This document shows, piece after piece, positions 50,647 to 60,902 of a stretch of DNA of 64,000 nt. The notes under the pieces are model-generated. The model saw only the letters and a program-made list of their open reading frames with translations. It did not search any database and was not told where the DNA came from. Both the position numbers and the translations under genes were made by a program. Each line of letters begins with the position of its first letter. The first letter of the stretch is position 1. This DNA comes from Mucilaginibacter psychrotolerans (lineage in GTDB: Bacteria > Bacteroidota > Bacteroidia > Sphingobacteriales > Sphingobacteriaceae): contig NZ_SOZE01000004.1 of NCBI RefSeq assembly GCF_004519315.1, positions 225,551 through 289,550 on the forward strand. Reading direction: 5' to 3'.

Positions 50647-52863
50647 ATGGAAATAAAACTGCGTTACTGGATTTTGCTGATATTGAGCCTGGGGGTAAAT
50701 TTTTGCCCGGCTCAGTCGGTCAAAAAAATGACCGATAGCGTTGTTATCTCTAATAGCAATGTATCGGTATCGGTAAGTAAGCGCACAGGCCTTATCAACT
50801 ACCGGTTCAAAAACGGGGTGCGAATAAACAATGCCGGGGCCTACGTAATTGATGTAGTTGCTGGTAGGTTTGCTACCACCGACTATCGCATTCACCAAAT
50901 TTCTACCGCTGTCATCCACGATAAAATAGGCAGCGGCTTGCGGCTCACCATCCAACACCGTGATAGCCAACATGCCGTTACTTTGGTACAACACCTTACT
51001 TTATATCATGCAACACCATACCTTATTATAAATGCCGAAGCCACAGCAGGGGACAAGTCGAATTTGCAAAGCAGAGAAATTTGTCCCCTGGCTGTACTGC
51101 CGTCTAGCGGCGGTAAACTTACTCTTGCGGGGAATGATCCGCGCATCTTGGATGCACCCTTTGATAACGATAATTGGGCGGGCGTGGTGCAAAGAAGTTG
51201 GGCAAAACCGGGTGCCGTTGCCGTATTTGGAGTCAGCTACGATTTTGTCGCAGTTTACGACCGCTTCACTTTTTCCGGCCTGGTATTGGGGAGCATCAGT
51301 CACGATTTCTGGAAAACCGGCATTTTTTACCGGGCTGCGGCCAAAAAGGGTACTATTGATTCGCTGAAAGTTACTGGAGGGGCGGTAACCCCTGATAACA
51401 AAGCACTGCCTGCGGCTTACGGTGGCTATGATGGCACCCATGACCTGGTAGAACACGGTACGACGATTGGGCAAGTTATCAGTTCGCCCGATATTTTTCT
51501 TTCAGCTTCTGCCGATATCAGAAAATCTTTAAATGAGTATGGGGCTGTAAATGCATTGGCAAATGGCTGTTTAGCCTGGGAGGGGCCCGCCCCCGTTTAT
51601 TGGAACAGCTTTGGCGTAGAAAATGTGTTGGGCGCGTCCGGCATCATGATGCCGGATGGCGTAAAGCAAACCTCTGATTTTTTGCATACCCTGAAAAACC
51701 TGAGCAGAAATTCAAAACCCGTATTAAGTATCGATTCCTACGACCAAAAGATCTATTCAACCGAAGTTTTAAAATCTTTGGGCGAATATGCAGGTGCCAA
51801 TGGCCAGCAAATGGGTTTTTATTTTATTCCATTTGCACTTTGGACATGGAAGGACGCTTATGAGGGGAAAAAGCTGCAGGGTGCCGATTATTTAATAAGT
51901 GATGTTTTGCTAAGGGACAACAAGCATCAGCCCATTTTATACAAGGATGGAAAGTTTTGCTGTTATGCAATGGACCCCAGTCATCCGGCCATCAGGCAGT
52001 ACGTAATTTATCAGCTAAAAAAAGCCAAAGCCATTAACGCAAAGTTTTTGAAGATTGATTTTTTAACAGCAGGAACGCTGGAAAGCTCCGTACGGTATGA
52101 TGCTTCGGTTAGAACGGGAATGCAGGCCTATAATAAGGGAATGAAAGAATTGAAATTACTCGTCGACTCTGTTATGGGTAAAAATATCCTTATTACAGCA
52201 GCAATTTCACCCTTGTTTCCAAGCCAGTTTACACATACCCGTTTTAATTCAACTGATGTGTATTCCCATCTCCGCGATGACCAGAAAGGTTTCCCACATT
52301 ACGGCTCAACAGAAGCTTCACTGGCAACCGGCTCGCATATGGGTTGGGTGCAGGGCACACTCTATCCTTTCACTAATATGGATGTCACGGTGATGAAGCG
52401 TTTCCAAAAAAATCCGATCCTTAGCGATACGGAGATAAAAATACGCCTATACGCATTAATGGTGATGGGGAGTATATTAGGGGATGGTTCGGATTTTAGA
52501 GATTCATTAGCGGCTGAAAGGGCGAAGAAATTCCTGGATAACGAACGGATCTCTGATTTTTTTAGCAGACCAAAAGCGTTTATCCCCCTAAGATTTGCCG
52601 ACGGAGATTCGCCCGACCAGCAAATGTCGTTCCACCTCCCCGGCAAGGTATGTTATGTTGCTTTATTTAATTTTGATATGAAAAAAGCTTTCTATCAAAA
52701 CATTAGTTTAAGCAAACTCCGGTTGGCTAAAGATAAAGTGTATGTGGTGAAGGATTTTTTAACCGGGAAAGTACTAAGTACAATTAAAAAGGGTCAGTTT
52801 CAGCTCAGGTTAACGAGTGGGCCGGCCGATGCACAAATGGTAACCATAAGCCCGGAGATTTGA
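50647..52863 (+). CDS. Clan GH-D (GH36/melibiase-like) glycoside hydrolase, secreted
   Basis: ATG 50647 gives 738 residues with a signal peptide (MEIKLRYWILLILSLGVNF, cut after PAQS). An N-terminal beta-sandwich of about 270 residues precedes a TIM barrel with the putative nucleophile D471 in FLKIDFLTAG, analogous to the KxD of GH27/36. A C-terminal beta domain (VCYVALFNFDMKK) closes the protein. It is divergent from the classic GH36 enzyme at 58595, so the exact family and linkage are uncertain, alpha-galactoside being most likely. Galactose mutarotase starts two bases downstream. Confidence 0.72.
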   Translation: MEIKLRYWILLILSLGVNFCPAQSVKKMTDSVVISNSNVSVSVSKRTGLINYRFKNGVRINNAGAYVIDVVAGRFATTDYRIHQISTAVIHDKIGSGLRLTIQHRDSQHAVTLVQHLTLYHATPYLIINAEATAGDKSNLQSREICPLAVLPSSGGKLTLAGNDPRILDAPFDNDNWAGVVQRSWAKPGAVAVFGVSYDFVAVYDRFTFSGLVLGSISHDFWKTGIFYRAAAKKGTIDSLKVTGGAVTPDNKALPAAYGGYDGTHDLVEHGTTIGQVISSPDIFLSASADIRKSLNEYGAVNALANGCLAWEGPAPVYWNSFGVENVLGASGIMMPDGVKQTSDFLHTLKNLSRNSKPVLSIDSYDQKIYSTEVLKSLGEYAGANGQQMGFYFIPFALWTWKDAYEGKKLQGADYLISDVLLRDNKHQPILYKDGKFCCYAMDPSHPAIRQYVIYQLKKAKAINAKFLKIDFLTAGTLESSVRYDASVRTGMQAYNKGMKELKLLVDSVMGKNILITAAISPLFPSQFTHTRFNSTDVYSHLRDDQKGFPHYGSTEASLATGSHMGWVQGTLYPFTNMDVTVMKRFQKNPILSDTEIKIRLYALMVMGSILGDGSDFRDSLAAERAKKFLDNERISDFFSRPKAFIPLRFADGDSPDQQMSFHLPGKVCYVALFNFDMKKAFYQNISLSKLRLAKDKVYVVKDFLTGKVLSTIKKGQFQLRLTSGPADAQMVTISPEI

Positions 52864-52864
52864 T

Positions 52865-53905
52865 ATGAGCATTACCATCAGTAGCAAAAATTGGGGAACT
52901 ATGGCAGGTAAAGAGATTTGCCTTTTAAAACTCCAAAATGCCAACGGAGCGTATGTTGAGCTTACGAATTACGGCGCACGTATTGTATCGGTAGTGGTGC
53001 CGGATAAAAACGGAAAGCTGGAGCATGTTGTACTTGGGTTTAATGAACCTGAAGCTTATTTAAATGACCAATGCTATCTTGGCGCAACTATTGGCCGGTT
53101 TGCCAACCGCATAGCTGGTGCTGCGTTTACGTTAAACGGAGAAGGTTACAAGCTCGAGGCTAACGACGGGCCAAACAGTAACCACTCGGGTCCCGCTGGA
53201 TGTGATACAAAGGTTTTTGATTTTGCTGTGCAGTCAGACAGCATCCTGTTCAGCCTTGAATTATTGAATGGTGAAGGGGGATTTCCTGGTAATATGAAAC
53301 TGAATATCACCTATCGGTGGACAGCTGATCAGCAGCTCCAGATAAATTACAGCGCGGTTAGCGATGCGGATACGATTGCAAACTTCACCAATCACGCCTA
53401 TTTTAATTTGTCAGGCGAGCGCGAAAACATATTGGAACACAGGCTTTCCCTGGATGCAGCAAAGGTACTGGAAACCAATGCGCAATATATCCCAACGGGC
53501 CGGATAACGGATGCGGATAAATGGTTGTTCAGTAACAGCAAGATTGCGGACAAACTTTTGGAGGCGAACATTTCGGGCTTCAATCAATATTATATAAGCA
53601 ATAAGCCTGCATTAGCCACACCTGCGGCCGTGTTGGACCACTATGAATCGGGCCGACGGCTCAGCGTGTACACCACTTATCCGGGCCTAATGTTTTATAC
53701 TGGCGATTACCTTACCGGCACCTATCCGGGCAAGGCATCAAAACCCTACCGGGCATTTGACGGGCTTTGCCTCGAATGCCAGTTTTATCCGGATGCGCCA
53801 AATCATCCCACATTTCCTACAACGGTACTTAAGCAAGGCACGCGCTACAACCAGCAAATAATTTACCAATTTTCAACTTTAAACAATGCAAGGCACAACT
53901 TATAA
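52865..53905 (+). CDS. galM: Aldose 1-epimerase (galactose mutarotase)
   Basis: The 346-residue protein has GalM landmarks: LTNYGARIVSVVVPDKNG, GATIGRFANRIAGAAFTLNG, the catalytic His in NSNHSGP and in TNHAYFNLSG, and the Glu of CLECQFYPDAPNHPTFP. It interconverts alpha and beta anomers of galactose or other aldoses released by the neighbouring glycosidases. No signal peptide is seen, so it acts in the cytosol. The 3' end overlaps the transporter gene by 20 bases. Confidence 0.94.
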   Translation: MSITISSKNWGTMAGKEICLLKLQNANGAYVELTNYGARIVSVVVPDKNGKLEHVVLGFNEPEAYLNDQCYLGATIGRFANRIAGAAFTLNGEGYKLEANDGPNSNHSGPAGCDTKVFDFAVQSDSILFSLELLNGEGGFPGNMKLNITYRWTADQQLQINYSAVSDADTIANFTNHAYFNLSGERENILEHRLSLDAAKVLETNAQYIPTGRITDADKWLFSNSKIADKLLEANISGFNQYYISNKPALATPAAVLDHYESGRRLSVYTTYPGLMFYTGDYLTGTYPGKASKPYRAFDGLCLECQFYPDAPNHPTFPTTVLKQGTRYNQQIIYQFSTLNNARHNL

Positions 53906-55226
53906 CAACCGCTACATTATTGGCATTTCGTTCATCTCGGCACTTGGGGGCTACCTTTTTGGTTTCGATTTCGCGGTGATATCGGGCGCTTTACCCTTTT
54001 TGCGGTCGCAATTCGGCTTAACCCCGGTTTGGGAGGGCTTTTTGACGGGCTCACTCGCTTTAGGCTGTATCGTGGGCTGTATGTTCTCCGGCAGGCTTGC
54101 CGATAAATATGGCCGTAAACCGGGCTTGATGCTGGCTGCTATAATCTTTGCAGTGTCGTCTGTAGGCATAGCCTTGTCAAAGGGGCTTGTTTATTTTCTG
54201 GTGATGCGTTTTGCGGCAGGCATTGGGGTAGGCATGGCATCGATGCTTTGTCCAATGTACATTGCAGAAATATCCCCGGCCGCAGTTAGGGGAAGAAATG
54301 TGGCTATCAATCAACTAACGGTGGTGATCGGGATTTTGGTTACCAACCTGGTTAACTATTTTTTGGCAGACGGCGGCACCGATGCCTGGCGTTGGATGTT
54401 CGGCCTGGGTGCTGTGCCTTCGGTATTGTTTTTAATCGGGGTTAACTGGCTTCCGGAAAGTCCCCGGTGGCTCATCAAAGCAGGCAGGACCCTGCAAGCC
54501 GAAAAAGTACTGCATAAAATTGGGTCGGAAGTTTTTGTAGAACAAACGATTACTGCTATTAACAAATCTTTAACCGGCGGTTCGGCTGGAGGCTTCAAAG
54601 AAATTTTTGCTAAAAGCGTGCGGCCGGCAGTTATCGTTGGGATAACCCTGGCTGTTTTTCAGCAACTGTGCGGAATTAATGTGGTGTTTAATTATACATC
54701 TACCATATTTGAATCGGTAGGAGCCAATTTAAACCGGCAGTTATTTGAAACCGTTGCCATTGGCATTGTAAATTTGCTGTTTACCCTGTTGGCCATGTGG
54801 CAGGTAGATAAGCTTGGCCGTAAGCCACTTATGCTGATTGGCTCGCTTGGTTTATCAATTGTTTATATTGTACTGGCCTTTCTGCTTCAGCAACACCTGT
54901 CTGCAGGTCTGGTCTCGATATTCGTTTTGCTGGCCATCGGCATTTATGCCTGCTCTCTTGCCCCGGTAACCTGGGTGCTCATTTCCGAAATATTTCCGAA
55001 TAATATCAGGGGTTCGGCCTCTTCGGTGGCTATCGTATCGTTATGGAGCGCTTATTTTATCCTGGTATTTACGTTTCCTATACTGGCCAAAAAACTAGGT
55101 ACTTACGGCCCGTTTTATTTGTATTCGGCCATATGCTTTGCGGGCTTTTTATTTGTGAAAAGTAAAGTGAAAGAAACCAAAGGACAAACGCTGGAAGAAC
55201 TTGAAGATAATTTAATCAGACACTAA
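53886..55226 (+). CDS. Sugar porter (MFS) of the XylE/GalP type
   Basis: The 446-residue membrane protein has twelve hydrophobic segments and the sugar-porter signatures GGYLFGFDFAVISGALPFL, GRLADKYGRKPG, PMYIAEISPAAVRGR, WLPESPRWLI, the QQLCGINVVFNYTSTIF helix, DKLGRKPLM and a PETKG-like end (KETKGQTLEEL). It imports a monosaccharide by proton symport; with galM and alpha-galactosidases next to it, galactose is a good guess. Confidence 0.94.
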   Translation: MQGTTYNNRYIIGISFISALGGYLFGFDFAVISGALPFLRSQFGLTPVWEGFLTGSLALGCIVGCMFSGRLADKYGRKPGLMLAAIIFAVSSVGIALSKGLVYFLVMRFAAGIGVGMASMLCPMYIAEISPAAVRGRNVAINQLTVVIGILVTNLVNYFLADGGTDAWRWMFGLGAVPSVLFLIGVNWLPESPRWLIKAGRTLQAEKVLHKIGSEVFVEQTITAINKSLTGGSAGGFKEIFAKSVRPAVIVGITLAVFQQLCGINVVFNYTSTIFESVGANLNRQLFETVAIGIVNLLFTLLAMWQVDKLGRKPLMLIGSLGLSIVYIVLAFLLQQHLSAGLVSIFVLLAIGIYACSLAPVTWVLISEIFPNNIRGSASSVAIVSLWSAYFILVFTFPILAKKLGTYGPFYLYSAICFAGFLFVKSKVKETKGQTLEELEDNLIRH

Positions 55227-55235
55227 TTATATAAA

Positions 55236-58200
55236 ATGAACGAGTTAACTGTATCGATCTGGCAGGAAACGGTAACGATTCCTACTTATGGCGTAGGTAA
55301 GCCGGACAAAAACCCCATGTTTTTTGAAAAGCGGGTTTACCAGGGAAGCAGCGGCGTGGTTTACCCCAACGCCGTGATAGAAAAGATTGAAGATGAAAAA
55401 GCGGACAAAGATTACATCGGTCTTTTCCTTGAAAATAAGTACCTGAAGGTTTTGATCCTGCCCGAACTTGGCGGCCGTATACAAATGGCTTTTGACAAAG
55501 TAAAACAAAGACATTTTGTTTATTACAACCAGGTAATCAAGCCCGCTTTGGTGGGCTTAACCGGGCCCTGGATATCCGGTGGCATAGAATTTAACTGGCC
55601 GCAACATCACCGGCCAAGTACTTTTGAGCCGATTGATTTTGACTTGAGCGAAAACAGCGATGGCAGCAAAACGGTATGGGTGAACGAGGTGGAAAAAATG
55701 TTTCATACCAAGGGGATGGTGGGTTTTACCCTCTACCCAGACAAGGCCTACATCGAGATCAAAGCAAAATTATACAACCGGTCGCAGCTGCCGCAAACTT
55801 TCTTATGGTGGGCAAATCCGGCGGTGAAAGTGAACGACGATTACCAGTCGGTATTTCCGCCCGATGTAAATGCGGTTTTTGATCATGGCAAGCGCGATGT
55901 ATCCGATTTTCCGATAGCTACCGGCACCTATTATAAAGTAGATTATTCTCCGGGTACTGACATCTCCATGTATAAAAATATCCCGGTACCAACGTCTTAT
56001 ATGGCGATCAATTCTGATTATGATTTTGTTGGCGGTTACGAACACGATTCAAAAGGAGGTCTGCTTCATGTGGCTGATCACCATGTTTCGCCGGGGAAAA
56101 AGCAATGGACCTGGGGACACAGTGATTTCGGGCAAGCCTGGGATCGCAACCTGACCGATGAGGACGGACCTTATATTGAACTAATGACTGGTGTTTTTAC
56201 CGATAACCAGCCGGATTTTAGCTGGCTGATGCCCAACGAGGAGAAATCTTTTACACAGTATTTTTTACCTTACCAGGAACTAGGTGTAATTAAAAATGCC
56301 AGCAAGGATATCCTGCTGGCAGCGGATATGGTCGGCGATGTGTTGAAACTGAAAGTGTACGCAACAGCTGTTTGGAATAATCTCAAAGTTACCGTGCTGT
56401 ACCGGGGACAAATCATCTTTACAGAGCAGATCTCAGTTTCGCCCGAAAAGGTATTTGCCGAAGCGGTTAATGTGCAGGAAACATTTAACGAAAACGACAT
56501 TATTATCACCGTCTCATCGGACAAGGGTATAGAGATGCTGCGCTACGAACCTTCAAAAAACAAAAAGAACGCGCTGCCACAGCCAGCCAAGCCCGCCCTG
56601 CCGCCTGAAGCTATTAACAGTATAGAACAGTTATTTTTAACCGGGCAGCACCTGGAACAGTACCGGCACGCCACTTACGATCCTACCGCGTATTACGAAG
56701 AGGCCCTGAAGCGCGACCCTGCAGACATACGGAACAATAATGCACTTGGGAAATGGTACTTGCGAAAAGGGATCTTCGCCAAAAGTGAAGATTATTTCAG
56801 AAAAGCCATCGAAACGTGTACAGGGAGTAATCCAAACCCTTACGACAGCGAACCTTACTACAATCTGGGGCTCTGCCTCAGCTTCCTCGGCAGGTTTGAC
56901 GAGGCTTACGATGCCTATTTTAAAGCAACCTGGAGTAGTGCCTGGAAAGACAGCGGTTATCTTGCAGTAGCGCAAATTGACATGATGCGGCAGAACTATG
57001 CCCTGGCATTGACACATGCAGACGAAGCACTCAATAACAACAGAAACAGCAGTAAAGCTTACCTCATTAAAGCAGCAGCACACCGCAAACAGGGGCAGAT
57101 GGATGACGCGCTACAGGTTTGCCAAACTGCGTTGCTTGTTGACCGGTTTAATTTAGGGGTTTTGCATGAGGAAATATTAACCATGCAAGCGCTTGGGCGG
57201 GGTGATGAGGCCGGTAAACTACAGGCTGCATTGTTAAAATTATCCAGAAAAGATGAACATAACTTTATAGAGTATGCATTGGATTATGCTGCGGCGGGCC
57301 TTTTTATAGAGGCAACGGAATTACTTTATTTAGTTGTTAAAACGGACGACAGCAACCCGATGGTATATTATAGCCTGGGATATTTTTATTTTAAGGCAGG
57401 CGACGAACAGAAGGCTGCTTATTGGTATCATCAGGGCGCAAAGGCCAATCCTTATCTATGCTTTCCTAACCGGCTGGAGGAGATCCTGATTTTACAAACC
57501 GCATCAGAGATCGACCCGGATGATGCGCGGGCACCCTATTATCTGGGGAATCTTTATTACGACAAAAGGCAATACACCGAAGCGATACGTTGTTGGGAAC
57601 AATCTGTAAAGCTTGATGATACATTTCCAACTGTTTTGCGGAACCTGGGTATTGCCTGTTATAATAAACAAAATAACCCCGAAAAGGCACTGGCTTATTT
57701 TGAACGAGCATTTGCGCTCGACCCTACCGATGCCCGCGTGTTAATGGAACTTGATCAACTTTATAAGCGACTCAACAGGGCGCCTCAGGAAAGACTCGAA
57801 TTCCTGGAAAGCCATTTGCCGGTTACCTTGCAACGGGACGACCTTTATCTGGAGCTCGTCAGCCTGCTGAATTTTGCAGGCGACTACGAAAACGCGCTGC
57901 GGCTGTTACAGGAGAGGCGCTTTCACCCCTGGGAAGGTGGCGAGGGTAAAGTATCCGGTCAATATACTTTGAGTTTGATACAAATTGCCCGCAATTGCAT
58001 CAAAAACAGCGAATTTGAAAAGGCCATTACCTATTTAACAATGGCTCAAACTTATCCATTTAACCTGGGAGAAGGTAAGCTTTACGGTACGCAGGAAAAT
58101 GATATTTTTTACTGGCTTGGATGTGCAAAACAAGGGTTGGGCAGCTATGCCGCTGCTGAAGAATATTTTACCATGGCTACCATTGGCCTTGATGAGCCGT

Positions 58201-58577
58201 CTGCCGCGATATTTTATAACGACCAGCAGCCCGACAAAATTTTCTATCAGGGATTGGCACACAAGAAACTGGGTAATCATGAAAGAGTGTTGCAGATATT
58301 CACCAAACTTGTTGATTATGGCAACAAGCATTCGGATGATGAGGTTAAACTTGATTATTTCGCAGTTTCGCTTCCAAACCTGCTAATATTTGAAGATGAC
58401 CTTAACTTGCGAAACCGGATCCATGCTGCCTTTATACAGGGACTCGGATACCTGGGGCTTGATGAACTGGATAAGGCCAGTGAGCTGTTCAGCCAAATTT
58501 TAATGCACGATGCAAGTAACAGCAGCAGCAAAATACATCTGGAGATGACAGAAGAGCTACAGAAAGAATTGAATTAG
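55236..58577 (+). CDS. DUF5107 protein with C-terminal TPR array
   Basis: In this 1113-residue protein residues 1 to about 400 form a DUF5107 domain, with a galactose-mutarotase-like supersandwich look: YLKVLILPELGGRIQMAFDKV, GGIEFNWPQHHRP, FLWWANPAVKVND and WGHSDFGQAWDRNLTDEDGPYIELMTG. From about 460 to the end it consists of tetratricopeptide repeats (for example NNALGKWYLRKGIFAKSEDYF, YLGNLYYDKRQYTEAIRCWEQ). No signal peptide is visible. The family is common in sugar loci and may be a carbohydrate-processing or sensing protein; activity is unknown. Confidence 0.9.
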   Translation: MNELTVSIWQETVTIPTYGVGKPDKNPMFFEKRVYQGSSGVVYPNAVIEKIEDEKADKDYIGLFLENKYLKVLILPELGGRIQMAFDKVKQRHFVYYNQVIKPALVGLTGPWISGGIEFNWPQHHRPSTFEPIDFDLSENSDGSKTVWVNEVEKMFHTKGMVGFTLYPDKAYIEIKAKLYNRSQLPQTFLWWANPAVKVNDDYQSVFPPDVNAVFDHGKRDVSDFPIATGTYYKVDYSPGTDISMYKNIPVPTSYMAINSDYDFVGGYEHDSKGGLLHVADHHVSPGKKQWTWGHSDFGQAWDRNLTDEDGPYIELMTGVFTDNQPDFSWLMPNEEKSFTQYFLPYQELGVIKNASKDILLAADMVGDVLKLKVYATAVWNNLKVTVLYRGQIIFTEQISVSPEKVFAEAVNVQETFNENDIIITVSSDKGIEMLRYEPSKNKKNALPQPAKPALPPEAINSIEQLFLTGQHLEQYRHATYDPTAYYEEALKRDPADIRNNNALGKWYLRKGIFAKSEDYFRKAIETCTGSNPNPYDSEPYYNLGLCLSFLGRFDEAYDAYFKATWSSAWKDSGYLAVAQIDMMRQNYALALTHADEALNNNRNSSKAYLIKAAAHRKQGQMDDALQVCQTALLVDRFNLGVLHEEILTMQALGRGDEAGKLQAALLKLSRKDEHNFIEYALDYAAAGLFIEATELLYLVVKTDDSNPMVYYSLGYFYFKAGDEQKAAYWYHQGAKANPYLCFPNRLEEILILQTASEIDPDDARAPYYLGNLYYDKRQYTEAIRCWEQSVKLDDTFPTVLRNLGIACYNKQNNPEKALAYFERAFALDPTDARVLMELDQLYKRLNRAPQERLEFLESHLPVTLQRDDLYLELVSLLNFAGDYENALRLLQERRFHPWEGGEGKVSGQYTLSLIQIARNCIKNSEFEKAITYLTMAQTYPFNLGEGKLYGTQENDIFYWLGCAKQGLGSYAAAEEYFTMATIGLDEPSAAIFYNDQQPDKIFYQGLAHKKLGNHERVLQIFTKLVDYGNKHSDDEVKLDYFAVSLPNLLIFEDDLNLRNRIHAAFIQGLGYLGLDELDKASELFSQILMHDASNSSSKIHLEMTEELQKELN

Positions 58578-58594
58578 TTTACAAAATTGAAAAG

Positions 58595-60790
58595 ATGAAT
58601 TTTTTTAAAAGAGGAACCGGAATTTGCTTGATGCTTACCGTATGCGGCATGTTATCTCGTGCACAGGTAATTATTCCGGTGATTACCGAACATAATGCCA
58701 TGCTGCTTCAGGCAGATAAAGACGGCGATTTGAAGACTATTTATTTTGGCAGGAAGCTAGCAGATCAGGCTGAATATAACAAGGTAGCCGGGGTATATCA
58801 TTCGTCTGGAGATTATACGGGTGTATTAAATTCTGCATACACGCCGTCGGGGTCGAGGAACCTGGCCGAGCCAGCCATTTCGGTTACCCACGCAGATGGC
58901 AACCGGTCGCTTGATTTAAAATACGTCAGCCATCAGGTTGATAAGCTAAGCGCTAACGTTTCGCAACTGCGTATTTTGCTTAGGGATCCGGTGTATGCCT
59001 TTGAAGTAACCTTGTATTATAAATTATATTATAAAGAAGACGTAGTTGAGCAATGGAGCGTAATCGCGCATCACGAGAAAGGAAAGGTTGTATTGGATAA
59101 ATATGCATCAGCAAATTTATACCTGAAAGCAGACAGCTACTGGCTGACACAATATCATGGCGATTGGGCTAGGGAGATGCAGCCCGAAGAAACCAGGTTG
59201 ACCCATGGCATAAAAACACTTGATTCTAAATTGGGAACGCGCGCAAATTTGTTTGAACCATCTATGTTTATGGTGGCGCTTAACAGACCCGCCGGCGAAG
59301 ATGAGGGCAGTGTGTTATACGGTTCGCTGGAATGGAGCGGGAATTTCAAAATCGACCTCGAGGTAGACCCCTTGGATAATTTAAGGGTTATTGCCGGCAT
59401 CAATAATTTTGCATCACCATATGTGCTTACACCGGGCGAAGATTTCACAACGCCGGAGTTTTTGTACACCTTTTCTGATAAAGGAAAAGGCGATGCCAGC
59501 AGAAAACTACATACCTGGGCGCGCAACTATAAAATACCAAACGGTAAAGGCTCGAGATATACCTTGTTGAATAACTGGGAAGCCACCTATTTTGATTTTA
59601 ATGAAAGCAAACTGGGCGGCTTGATTAGAGATACCAGGAAACTGGGTGTAGACCTGTTTTTGCTGGACGATGGCTGGTTTGGTAATAAGTATCCAAGAAA
59701 TGGCGATCACGCAGGTTTAGGTGACTGGCAGGAAAATAAAGAGAAATTACCCAATGGCTTGGTTTCGCTGGTAAAAGAAGCCCAAACCGAGGGCGTTAAA
59801 TTTGGTATTTGGGTAGAACCCGAAATGGTTAACCCTAAAAGCGATCTTTATGCTAAGCATCCCGGCTGGGTAATCAAACAGCCCAAAAGGCCGGAGTACT
59901 ATTTCCGAAATCAGCTGGTTCTTGATCTGGCGAACCCCGCAGTGCAAAATTTTGTTTACGGTATTATAGATTCCCTATTTATAAAAAATCCGGGGCTGGC
60001 TTACATAAAATGGGACTGTAATGCTGTTATTTATAATGCGCATTCTAATTACCTTGATAAAAAGCAGTCGCAGTTTTATGTGGATTATGTGAAGGGCCTG
60101 TACAAGGTTTTAGAAAGGATACGATCAAAATACCCTACCGTGCCTATGATGCTTTGCTCGGGGGGCGGTGGCCGCGTGGATTATGGCGCAATGAAGTATT
60201 TTACGGAGTACTGGCCAAGCGACAATACCGATCCGTTGGAGCGGATCTTTATTCAGTGGGAGTATTCATATTTCTTTCCTGCAATTGCGAGTGCCAACCA
60301 TGTCACCGACTGGGGAAAACAGCCGCTCAAATTCCGGGTGGATGTTGCGATGATGGGCAGGCTTGGGTTTGATATCGTTATCGGTAAATTGAATCCCAGC
60401 GATCTCTTGTTTTGTCAAAATTCGGTTAAAACTTATAATAGCTTGAAGCCGATTGTATGGCAGGGTGACCAGTACAGGCTGGCAGATCCGGGGAAGAGCA
60501 GCATTGCATCTGTAATGTATGTGGATTCAACTAAAGCTAGCGCCGTTGTATTTAATTATTTGGTAAACTACAGGTATGGAGCAGAAAGTAAGCCTATACT
60601 GTTAAAAGGACTCGATCCCCAAAAGCAATATCGTGTAACAGAGACCAATCTTTATCCAGGCACAAAGTCAGCATTGGATGTGCAAACCGTGTATTCAGGG
60701 GATTTCTTGATGACCGTTGGGTTCGATCCAATAGTAAATGCGAACAGGCGCAGCGTAGTACTGGAATTAAAAGAACTGCCCGGCAAGTAG
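58595..60790 (+). CDS. Alpha-galactosidase, GH36
   Basis: The 731-residue enzyme has a signal peptide (ends MLSRAQ). An N-terminal beta-sandwich (about 25-300) leads to the GH36 barrel: LNNWEATYFDFNE, FLLDDGWFG, WVEPEMVNP, the nucleophile D474 in YIKWDCN, CSGGGGRVDYG and the acid/base D543 in WPSDNTDP. A C-terminal beta domain follows. It removes terminal alpha-1,6 or alpha-1,3 galactose from oligosaccharides or glycoconjugates, probably in the periplasm. It starts 17 bases after the DUF5107 gene. Confidence 0.95.
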   Translation: MNFFKRGTGICLMLTVCGMLSRAQVIIPVITEHNAMLLQADKDGDLKTIYFGRKLADQAEYNKVAGVYHSSGDYTGVLNSAYTPSGSRNLAEPAISVTHADGNRSLDLKYVSHQVDKLSANVSQLRILLRDPVYAFEVTLYYKLYYKEDVVEQWSVIAHHEKGKVVLDKYASANLYLKADSYWLTQYHGDWAREMQPEETRLTHGIKTLDSKLGTRANLFEPSMFMVALNRPAGEDEGSVLYGSLEWSGNFKIDLEVDPLDNLRVIAGINNFASPYVLTPGEDFTTPEFLYTFSDKGKGDASRKLHTWARNYKIPNGKGSRYTLLNNWEATYFDFNESKLGGLIRDTRKLGVDLFLLDDGWFGNKYPRNGDHAGLGDWQENKEKLPNGLVSLVKEAQTEGVKFGIWVEPEMVNPKSDLYAKHPGWVIKQPKRPEYYFRNQLVLDLANPAVQNFVYGIIDSLFIKNPGLAYIKWDCNAVIYNAHSNYLDKKQSQFYVDYVKGLYKVLERIRSKYPTVPMMLCSGGGGRVDYGAMKYFTEYWPSDNTDPLERIFIQWEYSYFFPAIASANHVTDWGKQPLKFRVDVAMMGRLGFDIVIGKLNPSDLLFCQNSVKTYNSLKPIVWQGDQYRLADPGKSSIASVMYVDSTKASAVVFNYLVNYRYGAESKPILLKGLDPQKQYRVTETNLYPGTKSALDVQTVYSGDFLMTVGFDPIVNANRRSVVLELKELPGK

Positions 60791-60902
60791 GGAAGCGATC
60801 ATTATTTGGGTACACAATGATGCTATTGTTGTTTACAGCACCAACCTATCTTTCTTGATCAAAATTAAGGTTCGAAATGCAAATAACTTATTTAGAAAAA
60901 TA

